Positions 49,138 to 59,291 of a stretch of DNA of 64,000 nt are shown here, one piece after another. The translations under genes and the position numbers were made by a program. How positions within the stretch are numbered: position 1 is the stretch's first letter; each line of letters begins with the position of its first letter. Under the pieces are notes generated by a model, which ran no database searches, had not been told where the DNA came from, and worked only from the letters and a program-made list of their open reading frames with translations. This DNA is from Isotricha intestinalis (lineage: Eukaryota; Ciliophora; Litostomatea; Vestibuliferida; Isotrichidae), in assembly GCA_023807065.1 (NCBI GenBank), contig JAJJLU010003475.1, forward strand, positions 20,772 through 84,771. The letters run 5' to 3'.

Positions 49138-51183
49138 TTAATTTTTATTTCCATACATTTCATTAATTTCTTTTAAGAATTTATTTTTAGCAATATGTCT
49201 TTTAATTTTCATAGTAGGAGTAATTAAATCATTTTCAACTGTAAATTCTTCAGGAGATAAATACACTTTTTTAACAACTTCAAATCCTTTAAAATCACTT
49301 TTTCTTCCTAAAGTTTCCATTTCATTTAAAATTTCTTTTTTCAATTCTTCATTATTAAAAAACTCTTTATAATTATCTTTATCAGCTTCATATTTTTTAC
49401 TTTTTAAAAATTCAATCGTTTCATTTTTTCTAGGAACAACCACAGCAACTAAATAATTTTTTAATGAATCACCGTAAATAAATATTTGCTCAACATATTT
49501 ACATTTCACAAGTACATTTTCTAATTTTTCAGGAGCAACATATTCTCCTTGTTGTAATTTAAATATATTCTTAACTCTATCAATAATTCTAATAGCATTT
49601 CCATGCTCAGTTAAAATCATTCCAACATCTCCAGTATGTAACCACCCATCTTCATCAATAGCACTTTTAGTATTTTCAATATCATTTAAATACCCTTTAA
49701 ATAAAATAGGTCCTCTAATACAAATTTCTCCTCTCGGTCTACTTAAACCAGTTTCAGGATCAACATCAGTACTTTTATAATCTAGATCAGGACAGTCAAT
49801 TAACTTTACCTCATTTGAATAACCTGGTCCTCCTAAATGACCTGAGAAACTATCACGAACATTAGTAAGAAGCATTCCAGCACAGTCTTCAGTTTGACCG
49901 TATCCTTCAACAATTTCACATGATAATGTACAACGAAGGAAGTCTAAGATATCTGGTAACATTGGAGCTGAACCAACTAACATCCAACGAACACGTCCTC
50001 CTAGAATAGCACGTACCTCCTTAAAGACTAAAGGATCCCAGAAAGCGTTATGTAATATTCTATGTTCTCTCCAATCCTTTATTTTCATTTCTACTCCTTT
50101 TTTAAATAGATTACGTATAAAATATGATTTCTTCTCAACGTTAGCATTAACAGCATCATAAATTCTTTGAAATATTCTTGGAACAGCACACATTGCAGTT
50201 GGTTTTAATATTGAAGCATCTTCCATTAATTTAGCAGCATTACCATTATAAATTCCTAAAGGAACTCCATTAGCTAATAAGACACAGAAAATTAAAGTTT
50301 CCATAATATGAGCCATTGGTAAGAAACTTAAATATAGATCATTTTCATTAAGGAAAAAACCAATACTATGAATAACATCTACTTCAACCATAAGTGAATG
50401 ATGAGCTATCATTGCTCCTTTTGGTAAACCTGTTGTTCCACTTGTATAACATATTGTAAATATAGTTTCTGGCTTTGCAGGACATAATGATAAATTTCTT
50501 CCTTCGATTTCACCTACTTTACATATATCTTCAAAAGTATATATTTGAATTCCTTGACTTATTAATTCTTTAACTGTTTCTTCTTCTTCTTCAGGATTTA
50601 TTACTATTAAATTTTTCAATGAAGGTGCTTTATTATCTTTAATTAAAGTTAATATTTTTTTTAAAACTTTGCTTTCAATTACAATAGTTCTTAATTGAGT
50701 TTGACTTAAAATAAATTCAATAGCTTTTTCTCCTAAGGTATCATATATAGTAACAATAGTAACTCCAATAGCATGAGCACCTAAAAGTGATAAAAACCAT
50801 TCTACTTTATTTCTACTATAAATACCAAGAAATTTAAAAGTTCCATCATTTTCAGATTTATATTCAGGACATAAGTTTAAATGTAAAAGTCCTCTTGCAA
50901 ATTTAGAACATTTTTTATGAACATCATCAAATGTTAACCATTCATATTCATTTTTTAAAGTTCCTTTATCTGTTAAAGGACGATATCCTATAAATTTTTT
51001 TTTTCCTTTTTTCTTCCTTAAATTGTTTTCTAATGCCTCCCATGATGTTTGAGGACCAAAAGATGATATTTCTTTTAATTCTTTTAAATTATTTTTGTTT
51101 CTTAAAATTTGAGTTTCTCCTTCTTTTTTCTCTCCACAAAATATTCCATATTCAATTTTTGATGTATCGTATAAGTTTCCCAT
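49138..51183 (-). CDS. ACSL: Long-chain acyl-CoA synthetase
   Basis: The 681-residue AMP-forming ligase has the P-loop YTSGTTGLPKG at 246-256. LPMAHIMETLI, VEGYGQTEDCAGML and the A8/FACS motif DGWLHTGDVG, RVKNIFKLQQGEYVAPEKLE follow. The C-terminal KIKRHIAKNKF matches the family end. The enzyme activates long-chain fatty acids with ATP and CoA for lipid synthesis or degradation, usually at membranes. Length agrees with eukaryotic ACSL (about 650-700). Compared with its neighbours, this gene uses more G/C-containing codons (for example in 49850-50050), as expected of a strongly expressed gene or one with a different history. The stop is TAA. Confidence 0.95.
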   Translation of the reverse strand: MGNLYDTSKIEYGIFCGEKKEGETQILRNKNNLKELKEISSFGPQTSWEALENNLRKKKGKKKFIGYRPLTDKGTLKNEYEWLTFDDVHKKCSKFARGLLHLNLCPEYKSENDGTFKFLGIYSRNKVEWFLSLLGAHAIGVTIVTIYDTLGEKAIEFILSQTQLRTIVIESKVLKKILTLIKDNKAPSLKNLIVINPEEEEETVKELISQGIQIYTFEDICKVGEIEGRNLSLCPAKPETIFTICYTSGTTGLPKGAMIAHHSLMVEVDVIHSIGFFLNENDLYLSFLPMAHIMETLIFCVLLANGVPLGIYNGNAAKLMEDASILKPTAMCAVPRIFQRIYDAVNANVEKKSYFIRNLFKKGVEMKIKDWREHRILHNAFWDPLVFKEVRAILGGRVRWMLVGSAPMLPDILDFLRCTLSCEIVEGYGQTEDCAGMLLTNVRDSFSGHLGGPGYSNEVKLIDCPDLDYKSTDVDPETGLSRPRGEICIRGPILFKGYLNDIENTKSAIDEDGWLHTGDVGMILTEHGNAIRIIDRVKNIFKLQQGEYVAPEKLENVLVKCKYVEQIFIYGDSLKNYLVAVVVPRKNETIEFLKSKKYEADKDNYKEFFNNEELKKEILNEMETLGRKSDFKGFEVVKKVYLSPEEFTVENDLITPTMKIKRHIAKNKFLKEINEMYGNKN

Positions 51184-53793
51184 AATCGAATTTTTTTGTT
51201 TTTATTTGAAATTCTTTTCTTTTTTTAGGTTTTTTATACGTCGACGGTTGTCTTAAGTCAATTTAAATTAATTATTTGTTTTGATGACGTGAAATAAAAA
51301 TAAATTTTGATTATTGAAAAAATAAATTAAATAGAAGAAACTTAATTAGAATATTTTGGATTTTGAATTTTTTTTAATTTTTCGGAAACTAAATTGAATT
51401 ATTAAAAAGGTTTTATTATATGATTTATTATTTAATTACTAAAAATTAATTGAAATAAAGAAATTTAAACTGTCAAAGCTTATATTAAGTAATAAATAAA
51501 TGCTTAAATAAATATTTATTAGAATTTTTCATCAATATTAATCATTTATTTATTTTAAATATAATCAATTAAAATTAATAAAAAATTTAATTAAATTATT
51601 TAGTAAATAATTAATAAATGCTTTTTAATTAAATTTTACTTCTTAACTACTTTAATTTAATAAATTAAAATATAATATTCTTTATAATAATGTGAAAATG
51701 AATTAAATAACATATGTAATGAACCAGAATTAAAAAATTATCTGCTTTTTATTTAAATTTAGGATTATGTTATATTTATTTAAATAATTGAAAAATATTT
51801 TAAAAAGTGATTATCAAAGACTGAAGGAATGTTAGGAAATGATACAGTTCATAATTTAAATTCAGATTTATTTGAAAATTTAGAAGTAATATATGAATAA
51901 AATAATAAATATAAAGATGCATTAATTTATTATAAAAAAGAATGTTAATTATTTACAGCTCAATGATGAAAACTTTAAATTAAAAATTGTCAATAATATT
52001 AAGCAATTTAATTTATATCATTCATGAACATTTAAATTTTCTTTCAGATTATTTAGATTATTTGAATCTAATCACAAATTCAATATTATGCGTTATAATA
52101 AAGAAGTTTATTCAAATAAAAAAAATGATATAGATATAAAATATTTTATTAAATTTATCAATCCCTTTCATTGGAATAATAAAATTTATAATTGTTTTAT
52201 AAATTTTCAGAAGATTATTGTTATATGAAAAAAAAACTGATCGGGAAAAGATTATATATGATTTTTTGGACTAACTTGAAAAAATTTATGAATTTATGGA
52301 CTTTTTATTTTTATAAAATTTTTAATAATTATTTAATTTAATTTTAAAATATTAAAATCCAAGAATTTCAGAAAGAAAATATTAGAGTAGGAATTATTTG
52401 AAAAACAAAGATCCAAAGAAAGAAACATCAAGTTATTGAAAATGTAATATAATCTACCCACATAAATCTGAAAATAACATAGTAAGAGCTATAATGTTTA
52501 TTTGAAAAATCATGATCTTTATTATCCTTCCATTTCAAAATAAATTGGAAAATATCACATATATGTATATTTTATATTTTATATTTTATTTTTTCATTTA
52601 TAAGATATACTATTCTAAATGTCAAACAATATTTCTTTTTTGTTTTATTTTTAGTTGTTTAATTGTACTCATAATAAATTTATCTTCAATGAAATGCTTA
52701 TAAAATTATTAAAGAGTTTAAAAGAGTTAATATAAGTGTTAGGTAACTTAAAAAAATTTTCTCTTTAATTTATGATTCTTATATTTATTATCTTTCAGGA
52801 GTATTAAATTAATAATAAAAAATCAAATATTCCGAGAATTTATTAAAGGATAAAAAAAAATAGAATAACAAAAAAAATTTATTTACTTTTTAATTACAAA
52901 GAAGAAAAAGTGATAATTTAATTTTGCTTTAGTAATAAATTGAATAATTTAGAAATATGAAATTAGGATTAAATATTTTTATAGAGAGAATTAATTAGAT
53001 AATTACAATTTTGATTACACAACTTCATAAAATAATTTGATAATACTTATGTATTCTCTATGAAATAGATTAATATAAGTAAAGGAGAAGTGATTATTTT
53101 AGGATAAATATAAAATATAATAAAAATTATTTTATTTCAATAAAAGAAGGAAACACTAAACAAGTATGTTAGAGATTTTTTTATTTGTTGAATTTAAGTT
53201 GAATGTATTTAGAAAAGCATCTTCAATACAGAAAGAAAAATTTATTCATGAATTTTCTTGATTATAATCTTCATTGTAATATGAAAATATCATTTTTTTT
53301 ATCATTTTAATGATAATGGAAAATTTCTGAAATATATGATTTCAATTTTATATCTAATTATAAACATTTAATCGGAAAAAGGAGAAAGTTTTTTATAATA
53401 TTTCATTTAACTAACATTATTATCAAGTTTGAAAATACATTGTTTTAAACTACTAAAAAAAATTAAAATAAAACATTTATAAAGAATTAAAAAAAAGTTA
53501 AATTATTCTTTATTAATATTTATCAGGAAAAAATAAATTAATCAATTTAAAGAGATATTTGAATTGTGATATTAATCTATTAACATCATTTATATTTATA
53601 GTTTTATTTGTTCTAAAATATATAAATGATAAATGGTTTTAATTAAAAAATCTATTTTCAAAAAGAAAAACATTTGTAAAAAAATTAATGAAAAATTGAA
53701 TTATTTAATGAGCATTTTTCTGAAAATCATAACTTTGATTAAGAACAAAATTTAAAATAAGTTATAGAATAATCATAAGATTTTTTAATTTAA
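51184..53793. pseudogene. 2.6-kb gene-poor block with decayed coding tracts, including TPR remains
   Basis: There is no intact gene. On the + strand near 51757-51960 a broken TPR-like pair can be read: LGLCYIYLNN ..., later SDLFENLEVIYE, KYKDALIYYKKEC. A further open tract at about 51962-52227 (NDENFKLKIVNNIKQFNLYH ... NKEVYSNKKNDIDIKYFIKF) has one TGA. Later fragments at 52230-52300 (REKIIYDFLD, LEKIYEFMD) also look coded. The short open frame at 52512-52703 is hydrophobic and gives no family. The rest (52710-53793) is A/T DNA with scattered Lys/Ile-rich frames and no recognisable domain. Confidence 0.45.
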
Positions 53794-54327
53794 TTATTTG
53801 AATAAATCAAATGTTTGTTTCACGAATTCTTTATAATTAATTTCTCCATTTTCATCAAAATCAATGTAATGATCCAATAAATCTTGAACTTCATTTTCAG
53901 TCATATTTTGATCTCCTTTTGTTAAAAGGATATTTTGAAGATTTTCTTTTTTGATTTTTCCACTTTTATTTTTGTCAAAAACAGCAAAAGCTTCAATTGA
54001 TGAATTTTGAGTAAATTCATCCCTTATGGTCTTTGTCATAATTTGCTTAAATTCTTCAAAACCAATTTGTCCTTGTTGATCTTTTCCGACTTCATCAATC
54101 ATTTCTTGTAATTCTACTAATGTAGGTCTGTAACCCAATTTTCTCATAAAGTTTCCGAATTCTTCCTTCGAAATTCCACCTGAATGGTCTTCATCAAAAT
54201 CATTAAATGCTTCTCTTAATTCTTTTTCAAATTCATTTTGTTCAGTAGCTTCCTTATTTTTATCTTCATCTTTACTTTGACTGTCTTTTTTATTAATTTC
54301 TTCATTTATATTCATATTTCCATCCAT
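53794..54327 (-). CDS. Centrin/calmodulin-like EF-hand protein
   Basis: The 177-residue protein has four EF-hands, in two pairs, after an acidic/Lys-rich N-terminal tail (about 1-30). EF1 is DEDHSGGISKEE, EF2 GKDQQGQIGFEE, EF3 DKNKSGKIKKEN and EF4 DFDENGEINYKE. EF1, EF3 and EF4 keep good calcium ligands, while EF2 is atypical (Gly at position 1). The N-terminal extension and FRKLGYRPT-like segment (FMRKLGYRPTLVELQ) resemble centrins, which are found at basal bodies and contractile fibres. A calmodulin-like protein is the alternative. A TTTAAATA motif lies directly next to its start. The stop is TAA. Confidence 0.88.
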   Translation of the reverse strand: MDGNMNINEEINKKDSQSKDEDKNKEATEQNEFEKELREAFNDFDEDHSGGISKEEFGNFMRKLGYRPTLVELQEMIDEVGKDQQGQIGFEEFKQIMTKTIRDEFTQNSSIEAFAVFDKNKSGKIKKENLQNILLTKGDQNMTENEVQDLLDHYIDFDENGEINYKEFVKQTFDLFK

Positions 54328-54584
54328 TATTTAAATATAAAAACTATTCGAAAAAAAAATTTAGAATTTTTTTAATTTTTCAAGAAAAATCAATAAACTA
54401 TAATGAATAAAAATATTTTTGTTTTAATAATATTAAATAAAATTAAAATCTTATACATATAAAATTATTAGAACTGATTTTTATATAAATTAAATATTAG
54501 AAAAATAAAAATAAAATTGATAAAATTAATTGTATTAATAATTAAATGAATTATAATTATTTTTAATAATTGTCTCAATTTAGA
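54328..54584. other. AT-rich spacer upstream of the centrin-like gene
   Basis: It begins with TATTTAAATA immediately next to the start codon and then holds A/T DNA only. The multi-hairpin element starts at 54585. Confidence 0.4.
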
Positions 54585-54663
54585 AAACCCCTCTACTTTG
54601 TGATTTAACAATCACCTACCTTATCAAATAGATAAGGGTCATAGTCCATATAAAAAGGGGTTT
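54585..54663. ncRNA. Unidentified multi-hairpin element (possible structured RNA)
   Basis: A perfect outer stem AAACCCCT (54585-54592) / AGGGGTTT (54656-54663) encloses two further hairpins. Those are GTGATT-TAAC-AATCAC near 54600-54615 and CTTATC-AAATA-GATAAG near 54619-54636. A weak third, GG ... CC, lies around 54636-54646. The arrangement looks like a cloverleaf on either strand. The loops do not fit tRNA: there is no T-loop consensus, the anticodon loop is wrong on the + strand, and the variable regions are odd. It is distinctly G/C-richer than its surroundings, as selection on structure would predict. Strand and function are unknown. Confidence 0.45.
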
Positions 54664-55561
54664 ATTTTTTGAAAACTAATATTTATAAAATGAATTAATT
54701 TTTATTTCAAAACAAGATAATTGTTTAAAATAATATAAATAAAATTTTGATATTGATTGAAAAATATTAAAATCAAATTTATTTGATAAAAATTAATTTA
54801 TTTTTTAATTGTTTGCCATACTTCTTATCTCTTTTTTTCCATTGAAGTTGAAATAATGGAGAAAAATATTATTATAATTTAAATGTTTCGACCAATAGAT
54901 ATAATAATCTTTTAAGTTTCTGTTTTAAATTATAAAAATTAATTTATTCATTAATATTAAATATTTATTGGATGAAGATGGACATGTTTATCTTTCTGGT
55001 TTGTTCGTTGTTTAAATCAATAATGAAAATAACAAGAACAGAGTTTTTAGATTACTAAAAACCAAAAAAACATAGATTTTTTATTTCTACTTTGATGGAT
55101 AAAAAATATTAAAATGGAAGAAAATCAATTAAATTTTAAGTTGATTTAAATATCATTATTTCTATATTTTAAAAGAAAAAAAAAGATTAAAAGAAGAAAT
55201 AAATTGGAAGAATATAATTCAAAATTTAAAAGAGTAAAATCTCAAATTAAAAGAATTAGGGAAAAAAAGATAATTAATATCAAAAAAGTATAATTCAAGC
55301 CAAAGTGATAACCAAAAAGTAAAGGGATTTCAAGAAAATGAATTATGAACATATACTAAGATTCCGATATAAAAGATTCAGGACATCCAGCAAAAGTAGA
55401 ACAAGCTTATCATTTGATGAAGATACTTGATATATAGTTTTACAATGATAATATACTTAAATGACAAAATTGATTTTAATATAAACAAAAATAAATCTTT
55501 TACACTTAGTTTGAATAAAATTTTCTGAGAAAAGATTATAATAGAGATTTCCGATGTTAGT
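54664..55561. pseudogene. Decayed coding tract of unknown family
   Basis: On the + strand from about 54932 to 55344 one frame stays coding-like for about 135 codons: KYLLDEDGHVYLSGLFVV, NNENNKNRVFRLLKTKK, IFYFYFDG, EKKRLKEEINWKNIIQNLKE and LISKKYNSSQSDNQKVKGF. It is interrupted mostly by TAA/TAG and twice by TGA. I do not recognise it. Downstream, fragments like SGHPAKVEQAYHLMKILD lie in another frame near 55380-55430. No intact gene is present. Confidence 0.4.
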
Positions 55562-55852
55562 AAAGAACAATAAAGTATATTTTTGGAATATTAGACTTTA
55601 TTTTGGATGTTATAAAAGAGAATATAAAGAAGGATTCAATTGATAGTCTTCTATGTTAGTCTTTATTGCTTCCATTTTGGGAATTGAGAAAAAACTGTAT
55701 ACTTCAAAAAGATGTAATCTAATGATTATATAAAAGGTAAAATATCAATAATTAGTTTAAAGTGGTCCAATATAAAACCATTAGAAGGTAAACATAAAAT
55801 GAAATTCTTGGTTGTGAAGGAGAACAAAATGATAGATAGATAAAAAGAGATA
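55562..55852 (+). repeat. Long inverted repeat, left arm
   Basis: The reverse complement of this segment recurs at about 56738-57020. From 55681 to 55843 the arms differ by one base (G/T near 55769) in about 160 nt, apart from an indel at the outer edge. The inner-left part (55562-55680) is more diverged but still alignable (for example ATATTCCAAAAATATACTTTAT). Between the arms lie about 880 nt. It could be a transposon end, a hairpin-forming duplicate or an old gene pair. Coding-like pieces run through it, for example KISIISLKWSNIKPLEGKHK. Confidence 0.85.
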
Positions 55853-56737
55853 GACATAAAGGCGGTATTTCCTTAAGTGAATTTGCTCTAGGTATGAACA
55901 AAGTATAGAGAATAAGTAGCTATTCTTGTAATAGGCAGTTAAAGATTAGTATATAATAAGTCTTATATTATATATATACTATATGTTGATATTGTAACAC
56001 ATGTTGAAATTGAAAAGAAATATGTGAAGAGTAAATGTAGATTATGATTAAGATATATGAAGTATAGAAGTATTACTTTTTTACTATGTAAAACAAAAAA
56101 TAATGGTATTAAACATATTGTAATAAATGTGAAGAATTAGAAAAAATTAAAACATAATTTATGTATTAAATTAATTTATGAAAATTATCTATAAATATGT
56201 AAAAATATTATAATTTCAAACAATTAAATATTTTCATTTATTTTTTATTTATTTTTAAAATATTTATTTTGATAATACATTTAATTTCTTAATTCCATAA
56301 TATTTACTTGTATTTTAGAGATATTATGACATTTACAAAACAATGTTTATCAAAATTATCTGGTTGAATTTTATAAATATTATTTTGTTTAATACACTAT
56401 TCTCCTAATACTTTTAAGCTTAATATTATTTAATTGATTCACTGTTCTACTTATGTTTGAATGCTCCTTTATTACATAAAATATTAGTACTATAAATTAG
56501 GCAGTTTGATCATTGAATTTTGGGGATGAGACTAAACCAAATTTTTCAATTATTATAAGAATTAGTTTTTTAAAGATGATTTTCCTATTCTCCTTTAATT
56601 CTTTTGATATTATGAAAATGAAATTCATTTCTTTCACAGAAAGATTCATTTTATCAAATGGATGAGATAATACATTTTTAATATAAAAGAAACATAAATA
56701 TTTAGAGCATTTAATATTAAGATATTTTTTCTCTTAT
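55853..56737. other. Spacer inside the long inverted repeat
   Basis: About 885 nt between the arms. On the + strand a broken frame reads IIYILYVDIVTHVEIEKKYV, LRYMKYRSITFLLC and NNGIKHIVINVK around 55965-56140, so decayed coding sequence is likely. I see no transposase signature or intact frame. Confidence 0.4.
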
Positions 56738-57020
56738 AATATCTCTCTTATCTATCTATCATTTTGTTCTCCTTCACAACCAAGAATTTCATTTTATGTT
56801 TACCTTCTAATGGTTTTATATTTGACCACTTTAAACTAATTATTGATATTTTACCTTTTATATAATCATTAGATTACATCTTTTTGAAGTATACAGTTTT
56901 TTCTCAATTCCCAAAATGGCAGCAATAATAGCTATCACTGAGAAATCTATTAAAAGTATTTTTGACTTTCTAAATTTTTTAAATATATTCCAAAATATAC
57001 TTTATAGTTCTTCAGTAAAT
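56738..57020 (-). repeat. Long inverted repeat, right arm
   Basis: Reverse-complement partner of 55562-55852. Identity is nearly complete over 56746-56900 and falls off toward 57020. The interval 57021-57162 after it is plain A/T DNA. Confidence 0.85.
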
Positions 57021-57162
57021 TAGAAAACTTCATTTTTACCCATCTTTAATTAATTTATAATTAAAATATTTAAATATTTTTCTATTTTCCATATAAAAAT
57101 TTTTGAGCTTATATTAATTAATACATTATTTAATTATATTTTATAATTTTCTCTTTATATTC

Positions 57163-57621
57163 TTAATTCTCCTTTTTTTTTTTACTTATTTTTTTTAATT
57201 CATTATATTCCTTCCTTAATGAATTAATTAATTGGTTTTGTTTTTTATTTGTTTCATCAAATGATTCAATATCTTTACTTAATTTTTTATTTTCATTAAT
57301 AATAATAATATTTTCATTATAAAGATTATCAAATCTATTTTCATTTGGTAAAATTTTGTTCAACTCTTTCTTTAATTCAATTCCAATCATTCTTTCTTTA
57401 ATTAATTCAATTTTTTTATTTTCAATTTCTTTTAATATGAAATGATATTTTTTTTTATAATCAATCTCATGTATTTTTATTAATGGATATTTATTCTTTG
57501 TTATCTCCAAAGGAATAACAGGAATTATATTTAAAATACGATTCGTTTTTGAAAATAAAGTATTTTCAATCTGACTCTTTTCATTTTTATCTATTTTACT
57601 TTTTGCTTCTTTTTCTTTCAT
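57163..57621 (-). CDS. Small coiled-coil protein, unknown
   Basis: The 152-residue, Lys/Glu/Asn-rich protein has no signal or membrane segment. A short N-terminal region (about 1-50, with IIPVIPLEITKNKYPLI) precedes a heptad-like helix (about 55-152: KKYHFILKEIENKKIELIKE ... QLINSLRKEYNELKKISKK) that should form a coiled coil. I do not recognise it. It may be a centrosome or cytoskeleton adaptor, but nothing here shows that. Some risk remains that it is one exon of a larger gene. The stop is TAA. Confidence 0.5.
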   Translation of the reverse strand: MKEKEAKSKIDKNEKSQIENTLFSKTNRILNIIPVIPLEITKNKYPLIKIHEIDYKKKYHFILKEIENKKIELIKERMIGIELKKELNKILPNENRFDNLYNENIIIINENKKLSKDIESFDETNKKQNQLINSLRKEYNELKKISKKKKEN

Positions 57622-58689
57622 TTATGAAATAAAAAAATTATAAATTTAAAAATTATTTTAATATATAACTTTTTTATTATAACTTTTTTAAAAAATATAG
57701 AAAAAATGAAAAGAATATTTAAGTCTAATATAAAGTAGAAGATATTGATATGACAAAATTCTTTTAGGTTATAAATCTTTATTTTATAATTAGGACATTA
57801 GGATGAAATAAAAAAAATTGAAAATAATCCTTATTTTATTATATAATCTAAGATTTTACAAAATAATATTTATTCTATTCTGTCTTTTTTTTCTTTCACT
57901 CATCTCATCTTATTTATTAATCATTAAGCTTTTTTAATTTTATTTAGTATTTATCTTTATATAATCTTATTTCCTCAATTTTTTCTTATTTAACAATTAT
58001 AATAGTCTTTTTTGTTTACATTTTTAAATTGTTAACCATTTTTTTTTGTCAAAAACATATTAATATTAAATAAAATTTTATTTATTTTTTTGTTAAATAG
58101 GTTATTTAAGCTTGAGATTGTCAATTATTGTATTTAATATTTCTTTTATTGATTCAAAAAATTTAAAAGTGGTTTATTTTTACAATATAATATAGAATAA
58201 AGGGAAAATGTTCCAATAAATCTTAAAGTAAAGTATTTAATTTGTATCAAAAAATAATTAAAATTTTCATTATTCACCCATATATCAACAAAAAAAAGTT
58301 TTATTTTGATATTTAACTAATTATTTTTACAGATAAAAAGAAAGCCAGATATATTATAATATAAATTTTAAAATTTTAAAAATACAAGATAACAGAATTA
58401 TTGAGAATTATTATAAATGAAAACCTTTTAATAATGAACTTTTATTAAGAAAAAAAATGAAATAGCATTTTAAAATGATATTAGTAATTACTAGTCTCAA
58501 ATGAAAAATTTTGGTAACTTAAATAAATATTATTATTCATTGAAAATATAATTAAACTTTTGTTATATTAAAATATTAAAAATATAAAATAAATTGATTT
58601 GAAAATACTAAAAAATTATCTTATTTTTTCATAAGTAAAATAATGAAAAAACCTAATTATTAAATAAAATAATAAATATTTGAAAATAA
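57622..58689. other. Gene-poor AT-rich spacer
   Basis: No intact frame. A short coding-like start (SNIKVEDIDMTKFF can be read near 57725-57768 if an in-frame TAG is skipped) is followed by stops. T-rich tracts lie around 57880-58030. Nothing else is recognised. Confidence 0.4.
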
Positions 58690-59172
58690 ATGAAAATTCA
58701 ATTTTTTATACTAATATTATTTTATTCATTATTCATTTTATGTAGAAGTAATATGACTACATTCGCCAATTTTTCTGTTAATCTAAATCCCTCATATAAA
58801 GAAAACATTAAGGAATATATTTTACCTGAAAATCAAAAAATATGGAATATTACTGTGAAAATGGGGGATGGATTTTTAATCAAAATTTTTTCTAACCCAA
58901 CAAGAGGATATAATTGGTATATTGATAATATTGATGAAATGAAAGATTCTCATATATTATCATGTATAAATTTAAATGTTAATTTAACTGGAAAATTTAT
59001 AATTAATAGACAATTCCCTAATTATCCTGGTTTTTTTGAATTTAAATTTTCAAGTGTTTATAAACAAGATTATATTACATATAATAGATATGAGAAAATA
59101 ATATTTATAGAAAAAAGACAATGGGAAGACATAAATTTTAGAGTAGTTGAAACTAGAATTTATTTTAGATAA
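58690..59172 (+). CDS. Chagasin-like (MEROPS I42) cysteine-protease inhibitor, secreted
   Basis: The 160-residue protein has a signal peptide (about 1-19, FFILILFYSLFILC) and one beta-sandwich inhibitor domain. The central loop motif NPTTGY is present as NPTRGYNW (69-76). The loop that is usually RPW appears as EKRQWED (141-147). The middle GxG loop is replaced by YPGFFEF. Chagasin-like proteins block papain-family cysteine proteases by wedging these three loops into the active site. Many protists and some prokaryotes have them. Secretion could protect against host or prey proteases, or regulate the cell's own cathepsins. It faces the phosphatase-like gene tail to tail with a 119-nt gap. The stop is TAA. 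Confidence 0.75.
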   Translation: MKIQFFILILFYSLFILCRSNMTTFANFSVNLNPSYKENIKEYILPENQKIWNITVKMGDGFLIKIFSNPTRGYNWYIDNIDEMKDSHILSCINLNVNLTGKFIINRQFPNYPGFFEFKFSSVYKQDYITYNRYEKIIFIEKRQWEDINFRVVETRIYFR

Positions 59173-59291
59173 ATATTAAGTTATTTTTATTAAATACTTA
59201 TTTATCCAAATGATTATCATGGAATTATTCAAGGAAGACTGTTGATTCTGGGTATAATTAATAAAAAGGTATTTTTTTAATTTTTAACTTT

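Noticed and set aside
52512..52703. Open hydrophobic frame of 63 codons
   Set aside because: A/T-rich DNA gives Ile/Phe/Tyr frames by chance. No signal, homologue or context supports it.
54585..54663. tRNA gene on either strand
   Set aside because: No T-loop consensus. On the + strand the base before the anticodon is A, and the minus-strand anticodon would be ATT. Overall arm sizes do not fit.
54585..54663. Telomere-like C4A-type sequence (AACCCC)
   Set aside because: Only one copy on each side as a stem. No tandem telomere repeat occurs in the window.
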